DNA of 41,285 nt from DASZYF01 sp035545535. GTDB lineage: Bacteria > Actinomycetota > Actinomycetes > Mycobacteriales > CAJCIY01. Each line of letters starts with the position of its first letter. Position 1 is the stretch's first letter. A program made the translations under genes and the position numbers. The notes beneath the pieces were generated by a model, which saw only the letters and a program-made list of their open reading frames with translations, was not told where the DNA came from and ran no database searches. Shown piece by piece: positions 1 to 9,865 of this stretch. The stretch is taken from the NCBI GenBank assembly GCA_035545535.1, contig DASZYF010000205.1, forward strand, positions 1 to 41,285, read 5' to 3'.

Positions 1-142
1 CGGTGGTGGGGGTCGAGCCCCCGACGAGGGACGCGGGCCTCGGAGCCGCCGAGCACGCGGCCCCGGCCAGCAGGCCCGACGCCAGGAGCAGCCCGGCGCG
101 CCGGCCGCGGCGGGATGTGATCGCCCTCACGCTGCGAGTCAT
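1..142 (-). CDS. Putative secreted lipoprotein, N-terminal fragment (cut by window edge)
   Basis: Only the first 47 codons are in the window; the gene continues past base 1. The ATG at 142 is in frame with a GTG at 130. The N-terminus is basic (several Arg before residue 17), followed by a short hydrophobic stretch and then LLAGAAC with Cys30, a lipobox-like end (position -3 is Gly, so not a perfect match). The SRRGRR stretch before the hydrophobic core could also suit Tat export. The residues after the Cys are Ala/Pro/Ser/Thr rich, as in lipoprotein linkers. Function cannot be told from this fragment. The 96 bp to the MarR gene holds nothing I can name. Confidence 0.6.
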   Translation of the reverse strand, partial: MTRSVRAITSRRGRRAGLLLASGLLAGAACSAAPRPASLVGGSTPTT

Positions 143-238
143 TCGACCTAGGGTGCTTGTGCTCCTGCCCAACGTCTGCGGCAGATCGCCCGGATCTGAC
201 CTGGCGATCTTGGAGATCCCACAAGGTGAGGGCGGAGC

Positions 239-748
239 TCAGCCCTCCTCGACGGCCACGAGGAGGCGCCGGAGCGCTGCGGCCACGGCCGTGCGGTCCC
301 GGGCCGGGAGAGGCCGCAGCAGGGCGGTCTCGGCCTCCACGAGCAGGTCCAGCGCCCGGTCCACCCGGGCCCGGCCGGCCGCGGTCAGCCCCACCAGCAC
401 CCCGCGCCCGTCGTCCGGGTCGGGGCGGCGCTCCACGAGGCCGGCGGCCTCGAGGCGGTCGATGCGGTGGGTCATCGTCGCGCTGGTCACGAGCGTCTCC
501 CGCACGAGCGCGCCGGGGGACCGGCGGTACGGGGCCCCCGAGCGGCGCAGGGCCGCCAGGACGTCGAAGCCCCACTCCTCGAGCTCGACCGCGGCGAAGG
601 CCTCGGCCCGCGCCCGGGACAGGTGCACGGCCAGGCGGGAGACCCGCGAGAACACCTCGAGCGGGGCGAGGTCGACGTCCGGCCGCTCGCGCTCCCACTC
701 GCCGAGGAGGCGCGCGACCTCGTCGCTGTCCCGGGTCACGAGGGGCAC
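239..748 (-). CDS. MarR-family transcriptional regulator, divergent from acnA
   Basis: 169 aa, normal MarR length. The middle holds a winged helix: a recognition-helix region (VTSATMTHRIDRLEAAGLV) followed by the typical wing RRPDPDDGRGVLVGLT, with helical dimerisation segments at both ends. The GTG at 748 is the first in-frame start; no strong Shine-Dalgarno is visible. The gene is divergent from aconitase, and the intervening ~150 bp carries two related palindromic sites (772-785 and 802-813), so it probably represses itself and/or acnA. Known family context: TamR of Streptomyces coelicolor is a MarR protein that controls trans-aconitate methyltransferase and aconitase and senses citrate-like ligands. 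Calling this gene TamR-like is inference from arrangement only. Confidence 0.93.
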   Translation of the reverse strand: MPLVTRDSDEVARLLGEWERERPDVDLAPLEVFSRVSRLAVHLSRARAEAFAAVELEEWGFDVLAALRRSGAPYRRSPGALVRETLVTSATMTHRIDRLEAAGLVERRPDPDDGRGVLVGLTAAGRARVDRALDLLVEAETALLRPLPARDRTAVAAALRRLLVAVEEG

Positions 749-771
749 GGTAGTGAGGATCCCCCGATCTG

Positions 772-813
772 TCTCGACATCGAGAGACTGTTCGGATACT
801 CTCTCGACATCGA
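772..813. promoter_or_regulatory. Paired palindromic operator sites between marR-type gene and acnA
   Basis: A perfect 14-nt inverted repeat TCTCGACATCGAGA lies at 772-785. A second copy of its first 12 bases, TCTCGACATCGA, lies at 802-813, flanked by GATA at 795-798 and TATC at 816-819. The two copies start exactly 30 bp apart, about three helical turns, so bound dimers would sit on one face. TCGACA (774-779) and GATACT (795-800) could be a -35/-10 pair for acnA with a short 15-bp spacer, which would put site 1 over the promoter. The motif type and its place beside the regulator fit MarR operators; binding itself is inferred. Confidence 0.65.
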
Positions 814-897
814 ACTATCTGCTCGCGTGGCAGGGTTGGGCGTTCCGCCGGGCGCCGGGAGCTTGCGTGCGGGCCCGTCAGACACAGGAGGCCACCG

Positions 898-3672
<2,775 letters not shown>

Positions 3673-3695
3673 CCGCAACGCCCACCCCTCGCCCC

Positions 3696-4535
3696 GTGAG
3701 CCCTGATCCGACGCCGCATCGGCCCGCTCGCGAGCTCCCGGCGCCCGGGCTCTTGCTGGACCTCGCCTTGGACATCGCCCGCGCGGCGGGCTCCCTGCTC
3801 CTGCAGCGGCCGGACGATCTCGGGATCTCCACGAAGTCCTCACCGACCGACGTCGTCACGGCGATGGACAAGGCGAGCGAGGCGCTCGTCGCCGAACGCA
3901 TCCGTGCGGCCCGTCCGGATGACGGGCTGCTCGGTGAAGAGGGCACGGACGATCCCGGCACCACGGGCCTGCGCTGGGTCGTCGACCCGCTCGACGGCAC
4001 CGTCAACTACACCTACCGACTGCCGTTCTGGGCGGTGAGCATCGGCATCGAGCAGGACGGCGCGGCGATCGCGGGCGTCGTGCACGCGCCGGTGCTCGGC
4101 TGGACGTTCACCGCCACCCGGGGCGGCGGCTCGTACCGCAACGGCGAGCGGCTCTCCGGCAGCGCGGTCACGTCACTCGGCCAGGTGCTGCTCGCGACCG
4201 GGTTCTCCTACGTCTCCGAACGGCGGCGCGAACAGGGCCGCTGGATCGCCGAGGTGCTGCCGCGCGTGCGCGACATCCGCCGCCACGGCAGCGGCGCGCT
4301 CGACCTCTGCATGAGCGCCACCGGCCTCGTCGATGCCTACGTCGAGCAGGGGCTCTCGCCGTGGGACCTGTCCGCCGGCGCGCTCATCGCGGAGGAGGCC
4401 GGGCTCACCGTGACCGGCCTGCACGGCCGCCCCGCCGGCCAGGACGTCGTGGTGTCCGCGCCGCCCGCGGTGCACGGCGAGCTGGTCGCGTTGCTCGAGC
4501 AGGTCGGCGCCGGCGGTTCCGGCGGCACCGCCTGA
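3696..4535 (+). CDS. Inositol monophosphatase family phosphatase
   Basis: 279 aa, the usual size of the Mg2+-dependent IMPase/FBPase superfamily. Metal-binding motifs are intact: Glu81-Glu82 in LLGEEGT, Asp97-x-x-Asp100-Gly-Thr in DPLDGTVNY, and Asp224 in the C-terminal WDLSAGALIAEEAG motif. These predict removal of phosphate from a small phosphorylated polyol such as inositol-1-phosphate, fructose-1,6-bisphosphate, histidinol phosphate or PAP; the sequence alone does not choose between them. Start GTG at 3696, 23 nt after acnA, with no strong Shine-Dalgarno, so it is probably translated from the acnA message. Residues 1-20 are a Pro-rich extension before the first helix. Confidence 0.93.
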   Translation: MSPDPTPHRPARELPAPGLLLDLALDIARAAGSLLLQRPDDLGISTKSSPTDVVTAMDKASEALVAERIRAARPDDGLLGEEGTDDPGTTGLRWVVDPLDGTVNYTYRLPFWAVSIGIEQDGAAIAGVVHAPVLGWTFTATRGGGSYRNGERLSGSAVTSLGQVLLATGFSYVSERRREQGRWIAEVLPRVRDIRRHGSGALDLCMSATGLVDAYVEQGLSPWDLSAGALIAEEAGLTVTGLHGRPAGQDVVVSAPPAVHGELVALLEQVGAGGSGGTA

Positions 4536-4556
4536 CCCATCGCCCGCATCCAGCAC

Positions 4557-4617
4557 GTCGACATCGGCGTTGTGGCGGTTTTCCGGCCCGCGAAGCGGCC
4601 ACATCGCCGATGTCGAC
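4557..4617. repeat. 20-bp near-perfect inverted repeat between convergent genes
   Basis: The left arm, GTCGACATCGGCGTTGTGGC (4557-4576), and the right arm (4598-4617) are reverse complements except for one base, around a 21-nt spacer. It lies between the convergent IMPase and rsdA-type genes, so it may terminate transcription from both sides, although there is no T-run. The arm ends GTCGACATCGGCG are not a usual terminator composition and the structure resembles dispersed REP-like palindromes. Its core TCGACATCG also occurs in the operators upstream of acnA. Confidence 0.75.
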
Positions 4618-4631
4618 CGGGACGCGAGCGG

Positions 4632-5675
4632 TCAGCCGATGATGAAGGTCGGGCTGGGGGTCGGCGACGGCTTGGGCTTGCTCGGCGGGGGCGGCGGCGG
4701 GACGTAGGAGTACGACGCCGACGCGCTCGGTGACGGCGAGGGTGACGGCCGGTGCCGGCGCCGGTGGCTCGGCGTGGCGCTGGGCGACGGCGAGCCGGAG
4801 CCGGCGGCGGTGCTGCCGGACGCGCTCGGTGAGCCCGACGGCTCGCCGCTCCCCGCGGCGCTCGGCGCGGGCGAGCTGGTGCCGTCCGGGGTGGGTGACG
4901 GGCTTGCGGTGGGCGTCGCGAGGGCGCTGGGCGCGGGGGCGGCCACCTCGGCCTCCGGGCCGGGCGTCGCCAGGGGGGGACCGTCGGTGACGATCGGCTG
5001 CGACGGCAGGCCGAGCGCGGCCCGGGCGGAGGCGATCTTGTTGACGAGCGCCTTCTTGCGGCCGGGGTCCTTGATCCCGGGCACCAGGTCCGCGGCGGTG
5101 TCGAGCAGCCGCGCCTGCTGGTCGCGCGAGATCGGGCGGCTGCCCGCTGACAGCTTCGCGGTCTGGTCGACGAGCGCGTCGGCGTTCTTGCGGTAGCTGT
5201 CGTCGACGGGACCGACGACGACCCGGCGCACGCCGTAGAGCAGGTCACCCGGCTGCGCGGTCAGCGCCGCGGCGACACCGGTGCCGGACAGCAGCACGCC
5301 CCCGACCACGGCCACCGCGGCCACGCGGCCGGTCCAGCGGCGACGCACGACCGGGAGCGGCGAGACCCCTGATGCCGAGAGGCCGCGGGCCTGCTCGTCC
5401 AGCTCGGCGCGGTAGGCAGCGAGGATCGTGGCGATCGGGTCCGAGCCGGCGGGCAGGTGCCCGTGGCCGAGCGCGTCGAGCAGCGCGTCGTCCGCGGCGA
5501 CGGCGCGGTCGTCGAGGTCGGCGCGGTACGCGGCGAGGATCGCGGCGATCGGCTCGGCGCCGGCGGGCAGCTGTCCGCGACCCAGTGCGTCGAGCAGTGC
5601 GTCGTCGGCCGCGAGCTTGCCGAGGTCGAGGTCGGGGATGTCGGCGCCCGGCTCGTCGGGAGGCAGGTCGCTCAC
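4632..5675 (-). CDS. rsdA: RsdA-type membrane anti-sigma factor with duplicated sigma-binding motif
   Basis: 347 aa. Order: acidic N-terminus, two consecutive copies of an AADDALLDALG...PIA.ILAAYRA.LD unit (residues 22-56 and 60-94, 28 of 35 identical), a basic stretch, one membrane helix (about 113-135), a QPGDLLYGVRR segment resembling DUF5667, and a long Pro/Ser/Thr tail from about 235 that would lie outside the cell. The repeated unit resembles the sigma-D-binding motif of mycobacterial RsdA. The GTG start at 5675 overlaps the sigma-factor stop (GTGA), so translation is coupled one to one. Its predicted role is to hold the sigma factor at the membrane until degraded or displaced. The duplication is the unusual point; RsdA as I know it has a single such motif. 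Confidence 0.8.
   Translation of the reverse strand: MSDLPPDEPGADIPDLDLGKLAADDALLDALGRGQLPAGAEPIAAILAAYRADLDDRAVAADDALLDALGHGHLPAGSDPIATILAAYRAELDEQARGLSASGVSPLPVVRRRWTGRVAAVAVVGGVLLSGTGVAAALTAQPGDLLYGVRRVVVGPVDDSYRKNADALVDQTAKLSAGSRPISRDQQARLLDTAADLVPGIKDPGRKKALVNKIASARAALGLPSQPIVTDGPPLATPGPEAEVAAPAPSALATPTASPSPTPDGTSSPAPSAAGSGEPSGSPSASGSTAAGSGSPSPSATPSHRRRHRPSPSPSPSASASYSYVPPPPPPSKPKPSPTPSPTFIIG
5394..5612 (-). repeat. Internal tandem duplication in the anti-sigma gene (114-bp period)
   Basis: Codons 22-56 (5508-5612) and codons 60-94 (5394-5498) are direct repeats offset by 38 codons. Both encode the predicted sigma-binding helix pair. The seven differences are mostly conservative changes (for example D/E and A/S), which suggests both copies are kept functional. 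Confidence 0.85.
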
Positions 5676-6322
5676 GCCGGCTCACCCCCGCTCGGCTGCC
5701 GGTGCAGTGCGGCGGCCAGGTCGCGCAGCTTGTTCAGCGCGCGGTGCTGCAGCACGCGCACGTTGCCGGCGGTGAGGCCGAGCGCATCGGCGGTCTCCTG
5801 CGCGGACAGGCCCGCGGCGACCCGCAGCAGCACGACCTCGCGCTGGGTGTCGGGCAGCTCGGCGAGCAGCTTGCGGGCGATGCCGACCTGCTCACGCGTC
5901 TCGGCCAGCTCGTGCGGGCCGGGGGCGGCGTCGGCGGCGGTGTCGGGCACGTCGGGCACGAGGTCGTCACGGGAGCGACCCGCCGAGCGGTGCGCGTCGG
6001 CGACCCGGCGCTGCGCGATGCGGAACGCGAACGCGCCGAACGGCAGGCCGCGGTCCTCGTAGCGCTCGAGCGAGGTCAGCACCGACAGGCAGACCTCCTG
6101 CGTGACGTCGTCGGCGCGGTCCGGGCCGAGCCGCGCGAGGCAGTAGCGCAGGATCGGCGGGCGCAGCGCGCGGAGCAGCGAGTTGACGGCGTCCGGATCG
6201 CCCGCCCGGGCGGCATCGAGGTGGTGCGCGTAGGGGTCGGCATCGCCCTGGGTCGCCGGCGCTCCTGAGCTCGCAGGAGGCACCGTCACGCGCTTCAGCA
6301 TGACGGCTGCGGCAGCCGGCAT
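5672..6322 (-). CDS. sigD: RNA polymerase sigma-70 factor, ECF type (SigD/ShbA-like)
   Basis: 216 aa. Region 2 spans about residues 43-115 (LLRALRPPILRYCLARLGP, DDVTQEVCLSVL, PFGAFAFRIAQRRVADAHR) and region 4 about 150-205 (LLAELPDTQREVVLLRVAAGLSAQETADALGLT and the recognition helix GNVRVLQHRALNKLR). The start is supported by GGGAG at 6329-6333, 6 nt before the ATG; a second ATG seven codons in lacks such a site. The downstream gene is its cognate membrane anti-sigma factor, overlapping by 4 nt. That pairing plus the size fits the actinobacterial SigD/ShbA group; the target genes are not visible here. Confidence 0.9.
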   Translation of the reverse strand: MPAAAAVMLKRVTVPPASSGAPATQGDADPYAHHLDAARAGDPDAVNSLLRALRPPILRYCLARLGPDRADDVTQEVCLSVLTSLERYEDRGLPFGAFAFRIAQRRVADAHRSAGRSRDDLVPDVPDTAADAAPGPHELAETREQVGIARKLLAELPDTQREVVLLRVAAGLSAQETADALGLTAGNVRVLQHRALNKLRDLAAALHRQPSGGEPA

Positions 6323-6368
6323 GACGAGCTCCCGATGGCGCGGGCGTGGCGTCCGGCCACGGCGACGG

Positions 6369-6387
6369 GAGGGCCCGGCGGGCCCTC
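6369..6387. terminator. GC-rich hairpin downstream of the carbonic-anhydrase-like gene
   Basis: GAGGGCCC (6369-6376), spacer GGC, GGGCCCTC (6380-6387): an 8-bp perfect stem about 43 bp past the stop of the minus-strand gene at 6430 and upstream of the sigma-factor start at 6322. There is no T-run, as is common for actinobacterial terminators. It separates the rsgA/carbonic-anhydrase transcript from the sigma/anti-sigma operon. Confidence 0.5.
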
Positions 6388-6429
6388 GTGACCGGGATCG
6401 GGCCCCGGAGCCCGGGCGTTACGGCCGGG

Positions 6430-6948
6430 TCAGTCGATGCGGCGCAGGCTCTTGGAGTACCAGTGGCCGTTGTGGACGTAGGCGGCGACGCTGTTGTCGA
6501 TCAGGCCGGGGTCCACCGCGTCGGGCTTGATCTTCGCGGGCACGCCCAACGCCATGGCGCCCGTGGGCACCTCCATGCGGTTGGGCACCAGGGCGCCGGC
6601 CCCGACGAGCGCGCCGGTGCGCACGATCGCGTCGTGGAGCACGGTGGAGCAGGACCCGACCAGCGCGTGGTCCTCGATCGTGCAGCCCTCGAGGTGTGCG
6701 TTGTGGCCGATGACGCAGTCGTCGCCGATGCGGGTCGGGTTCGTGGGCGTGCAGTGCACGACGGCGCCGTCCTGCACGCTCGTGCGGGCTCCGATCGTGA
6801 TGGTGCCGTGGTCGCCGCGCAGCACCGTGGTCGGCCAGATCGTCGACTCGGGCCCGATCGTCACGTCGCCGATGACGACCGCGTCCGGGTGGACCCACGC
6901 AGTGGGGTCGATCGTGGGTTCCTTGTCGTCGAGCGCGTACAGGGCCAT
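6430..6948 (-). CDS. Gamma-carbonic-anhydrase-like left-handed beta-helix protein
   Basis: 172 aa made of hexapeptide repeats (VVIGDV TIGPES TIWPTT pattern), the trimeric beta-helix fold of gamma carbonic anhydrases and YrdA/PaaY proteins. Arg44-Gly-Asp46 and His65 match conserved active-site positions, and His82 in IGHNAHLEGC matches the second metal ligand. The place of the third ligand, five residues after His82, is Glu87, with a His at 85 instead. It may therefore bind metal differently or not hydrate CO2. Start ATG at 6948, 19 nt after the rsgA stop, so probably an operon with rsgA. Confidence 0.88.
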   Translation of the reverse strand: MALYALDDKEPTIDPTAWVHPDAVVIGDVTIGPESTIWPTTVLRGDHGTITIGARTSVQDGAVVHCTPTNPTRIGDDCVIGHNAHLEGCTIEDHALVGSCSTVLHDAIVRTGALVGAGALVPNRMEVPTGAMALGVPAKIKPDAVDPGLIDNSVAAYVHNGHWYSKSLRRID

Positions 6949-6967
6949 GACCCCACCGTAGAGGCGG

Positions 6968-8038
6968 CTACCGGTGCGGCTGCTGCTTGATGGCGCGGGC
7001 GAACCGGCGCCTCTCCCGGGTGCGTTCGGCCCGCAGCCGGGCGTCCTGGCGCGCGTCGAGCCAGGCCAGCTCGCGCTGCAGCTTCGCGTGCCGCTCCACG
7101 CGTTCGGCGGAGAGAACGCCGGCCTCCACGGCCGCGAGGACCGCGCAGCCGGGCTCGGTCCGGTGCCGGCAGTCCGCGAAGCGGCAGTCGACAGCGAGGT
7201 CGTTCACGTCGGAGAACGTCTGCTCGACGCCGTCGTGCGCATCCCACAGGCCGAGTCCGCGCAGCCCCGGCGTGTCGATCACCGCGCCGCCCTCGGGCAG
7301 CTGGACCACCTCACGCCGCACCGTCGTGTGCCGTCCCTTGCCGTCGACGGTCCGGACCGCGCCGACGGCCACCGCGTCGCGTCCGGCGAGCGCGTTGGTG
7401 AGCGACGACTTCCCCGATCCGGACGGGCCGAGCAGGGCGAGGGTGCGTCCGGGGCCGGCGAGCCTGCGCAGCGCTTCGACGCCGCGACCGGTCTCGACGC
7501 TCGTCACGATCACGTCGCACCCCGGGGCGCACGTCGCGGCGACGCCCGCAGCCTCGTCCGCCGCGGCCGGCTCGACGAGGTCGGCCTTGGTGAGCACGAC
7601 CGCGGGCTGGGTGCCGCCCTCCCAGGCGAGCGCCACGTAGCGCTCGATCGTGCTCGGGCGGAGCCGGGTCGACAGCGATGCGCAGACGAGCGTCACGTCG
7701 ACGTTCACCGCGAGGATCTGCGACTCGATCGCGCGGGACGACGTGCTGCGCACGAAGCTCGACTGCCGCTCGGCCGCGCGGTAGCCGGGCGGCTCGTCGG
7801 CGAGCGCGACCCAGTCGCCGACCACGAGGTCGGGCGCGACGACCGGGACCGCGCCGTCGCGGGTCAGGACGACGGCGTGGCCCCGTTCGGCGCGGATGAC
7901 CCGGCCGGGTTCGCCGCCGAGCATCGCGAGCTCGGACAGCACGGCCGGCCCCGCGCCGAGGCGGGTGAGCCAGGGCCACGGAGGATCGGTCGGAGGATGG
8001 GGAGGGCGGAACGGATCGATCGGGTGCGAAGGCGGCAA
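6968..8038 (-). CDS. rsgA: Ribosome small-subunit-dependent GTPase A
   Basis: 356 aa, late 30S-assembly GTPase with the circularly permuted motif order typical of the family: G4 TKAD (150-153), then G1 GPSGSGKSS with Lys210, then G3 DTPG (255-258). A C-terminal zinc-binding stretch CRFADCRHRTEPGC follows, and an OB-fold-like region precedes the G domain (VGDWVAL). The start is a TTG at 8038 preceded by AGGAG with 6 nt spacing. The N-terminal ~22 residues are unusually Pro-rich. A 22-codon ORF with its own strong ribosome-binding site lies 34 nt upstream on the same transcript. Confidence 0.95.
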   Translation of the reverse strand: MPPSHPIDPFRPPHPPTDPPWPWLTRLGAGPAVLSELAMLGGEPGRVIRAERGHAVVLTRDGAVPVVAPDLVVGDWVALADEPPGYRAAERQSSFVRSTSSRAIESQILAVNVDVTLVCASLSTRLRPSTIERYVALAWEGGTQPAVVLTKADLVEPAAADEAAGVAATCAPGCDVIVTSVETGRGVEALRRLAGPGRTLALLGPSGSGKSSLTNALAGRDAVAVGAVRTVDGKGRHTTVRREVVQLPEGGAVIDTPGLRGLGLWDAHDGVEQTFSDVNDLAVDCRFADCRHRTEPGCAVLAAVEAGVLSAERVERHAKLQRELAWLDARQDARLRAERTRERRRFARAIKQQPHR

Positions 8039-8072
8039 CGCGGTCTCCTGGAGGGAGGTGCGCGCGGGCCGA

Positions 8073-8141
8073 TCAGCCGGCGGTGCGCGCGAGGGTGGGG
8101 TGGTTGAAGGCGACGCACAGGTCGCGGCCGGAGATAGCCAT
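8073..8141 (-). CDS. 22-aa ORF upstream of rsgA (possible leader peptide)
   Basis: ATG at 8141 to TGA at 8073. It has one of the clearest ribosome-binding sites in the window: GGGAGGTGG with GGGAGG at 8151-8156, 9 nt from the ATG. A TAGACT -10 hexamer at 8190-8195 would start transcription around 8183, so this ORF would be the first one translated. It begins MAISGRDLC, ends ARTAG, and has a single Cys; no hydrophobic segment, no run of one amino acid and no recognised RiPP precursor pattern. It ends 34 nt before the rsgA TTG. It could be a regulatory leader that sets access to the rsgA start, or a small functional peptide. Unrecognised. Confidence 0.5.
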   Translation of the reverse strand: MAISGRDLCVAFNHPTLARTAG

Positions 8142-8164
8142 GGCGTCCCACCTCCCCTCGCCGG

Positions 8165-8179
8165 GCGCCCGGAGGGCGC
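8165..8179. terminator. Hairpin after MFS gene, in the rsgA leader
   Basis: GCGCCC (8165-8170), GGA, GGGCGC (8174-8179). It lies 25 bp past the MFS stop and could end that transcript, but it also falls inside the predicted 5' leader of the small-ORF/rsgA message, so it may have a regulatory role there. Confidence 0.45.
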
Positions 8180-8189
8180 ATCCGGGCCG

Positions 8190-8217
8190 AGTCTAGGAAC
8201 CCGTCAGTGCGCCGCAA
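8190..8217 (-). promoter_or_regulatory. Promoter for the small ORF and rsgA
   Basis: Reading the minus strand: TTGCGG at 8217-8212 (weak -35), 16-bp spacer, TAGACT at 8195-8190 (good TAnnnT -10). The -35 lies inside the last codons of the upstream MFS gene. The expected start near 8183 gives a leader of about 40 nt before the small ORF. Confidence 0.5.
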
Positions 8218-9865
8218 CCGCTTTCTCGGGCGGGCCGTCGGTCGCCGGGCGCCGCGGCGTCGGGAGCCGGCGCACGATGACGAAGGCACTGAAGAAGATC
8301 AGCGCGGACAGCACGAGCGTCTCCTGGATCGTCTTCTCGAAGTTGTGCCGCGTCGCCAGCAGGCCCACCTGGCCGATCTGCGTCCCCAGCGCGCCCTGCG
8401 GCCGTTCGCAGCCGCTCGGCGTCGCGCGCGGGTCGGGGGAGTGCGCCTGCCGTGAGTAGCAGTCGGCGAACTTCGTCTCCAACGCGGAGGCCGGGATGCC
8501 GTTCTGCGCGGCGACGGCTTCGAGTCGCGGCCGCACCGCGTCGGTCGAGCTCTTCGCGTTGGCACCGAGGAAGCCGAACAGCACGACGCCGATGACCGCG
8601 ACGCCGAGCGCACCGCCCACCTGCTGCACGCTCGACAGGGCGCCCGCCGCAGCACCGGCCCGCTGCGGTGGGATCGCGGACAGGATGAGGTTGGTCACCG
8701 GTGCGACGAAGAACCCGAGGCCGAGGCCCGCGATGACGAACGCCGGGATGAACTCGTAGCTGTGCGGGTGGGTCCCGACGAGGTGGATGGTCAGGATCGT
8801 GATGAGCATCCCGAGCACCAGCAGCGCCGTGCCCACCTGGAGGATGCGCGGTCCGAGCCGGCGCGCGATCGGGTCCGAGCGGGCGGAGCCGATCGCGGTG
8901 CCGATCGAGAACACGAACGTCGTCAGGCCGGCGCCGAGCGCGGTGTAGCCCATGCCGACCTGGATGTAGAGCGTGAACGTGAAGAAGAACGAGGGGATGC
9001 CGGCGAAGAAGACCGAGGACAGCAGCGCGCCGATGCGGAACGCCTTGTCGTCGAACAGCCGCGTGTCGAGCACCGGCGAGCGGTCGTCGGCCGTGCGCTT
9101 CTTCTCGTACCAGGCGAACACCGCGAGCACCGGGATGCTCGCGACGAGCATCGCGATGATCCACCACGGCCAGCTCTTCTCGCGGCCGATCGACAGCGGG
9201 AACACCAGCAGGCCGAGACCGATCGTCGACAGTGTGACGCCGGGCAGGTCGAGGTTGGGCGCCTCGGGTGCGGTCGACTCGGAGAGGTTCGTCCACGCGC
9301 CGATGAGCGCGGCGATGCCGATGGGGACGTTCACGTAGAAGATCGCACGCCACGCGTCGTCGAAGATGTGCGCCTGGATCAGCAGGCCACCGGCGAGCGG
9401 CCCCATGATCGTGCCGAGGCCGATCGCCGCGCCGAACGCGGACAGCGCCTTGCCGCGCTGCTCCGGGCTGAAGGTCACCTGGATGACGGACAGCACCTGC
9501 GGGAACATGAGACCGCTCGAGATGCCCTGCAGCACACGGCCGATGACGAGGAGCGGGGCGCTGGTCGCGGCGCCGCACAGCGTGGACGTCAGCGTGAACA
9601 AGAACATGCCGACCATGAAGATCTTGCGACGTCCGTAGACGTCGCCGAGCCGCGCGCCGGTGATCAGCGTGCACGCGAAGCCGAGCTGGTAGCCGGCCAG
9701 CACCAGCTGGATGTTCGCGTAGGTGGTGTGCAGCGACTCTTGGATCGACGGGATGCCCGTGTTGACGATGGAGATGTCGAGCAGCTGCATGAAGGTTGCC
9801 GAAAGGACGATGACCAGCGTCAGGTACGGCCGGTTCGCCTTCACGACCGGCTGGGTCTGCGTCAT
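8204..9865 (-). CDS. MFS drug-exporter-type transporter (DHA2 family, 14 TM)
   Basis: 553 aa. The TM1 region ATFMQLLDISIVNTGIPSIQ matches the D-x-x-I/V-V-N-x-A/G-x-P motif of the 14-helix DHA2 drug:H+ antiporters. Motif A is seen as GARLGDVYGRRKIF after TM2 and an antiporter motif-C-like stretch as GTIMGPLAGGLL in TM5. A long periplasmic loop with two Cys lies before the last helix (about 470-520). The ATG at 9865 overlaps the stop of the upstream hydrolase (ATGA), so the two are translationally coupled. The substrate is unknown; pairing with an SCP2-domain hydrolase suggests a lipophilic compound, which is inference. Confidence 0.92.
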   Translation of the reverse strand: MTQTQPVVKANRPYLTLVIVLSATFMQLLDISIVNTGIPSIQESLHTTYANIQLVLAGYQLGFACTLITGARLGDVYGRRKIFMVGMFLFTLTSTLCGAATSAPLLVIGRVLQGISSGLMFPQVLSVIQVTFSPEQRGKALSAFGAAIGLGTIMGPLAGGLLIQAHIFDDAWRAIFYVNVPIGIAALIGAWTNLSESTAPEAPNLDLPGVTLSTIGLGLLVFPLSIGREKSWPWWIIAMLVASIPVLAVFAWYEKKRTADDRSPVLDTRLFDDKAFRIGALLSSVFFAGIPSFFFTFTLYIQVGMGYTALGAGLTTFVFSIGTAIGSARSDPIARRLGPRILQVGTALLVLGMLITILTIHLVGTHPHSYEFIPAFVIAGLGLGFFVAPVTNLILSAIPPQRAGAAAGALSSVQQVGGALGVAVIGVVLFGFLGANAKSSTDAVRPRLEAVAAQNGIPASALETKFADCYSRQAHSPDPRATPSGCERPQGALGTQIGQVGLLATRHNFEKTIQETLVLSALIFFSAFVIVRRLPTPRRPATDGPPEKAVAAH

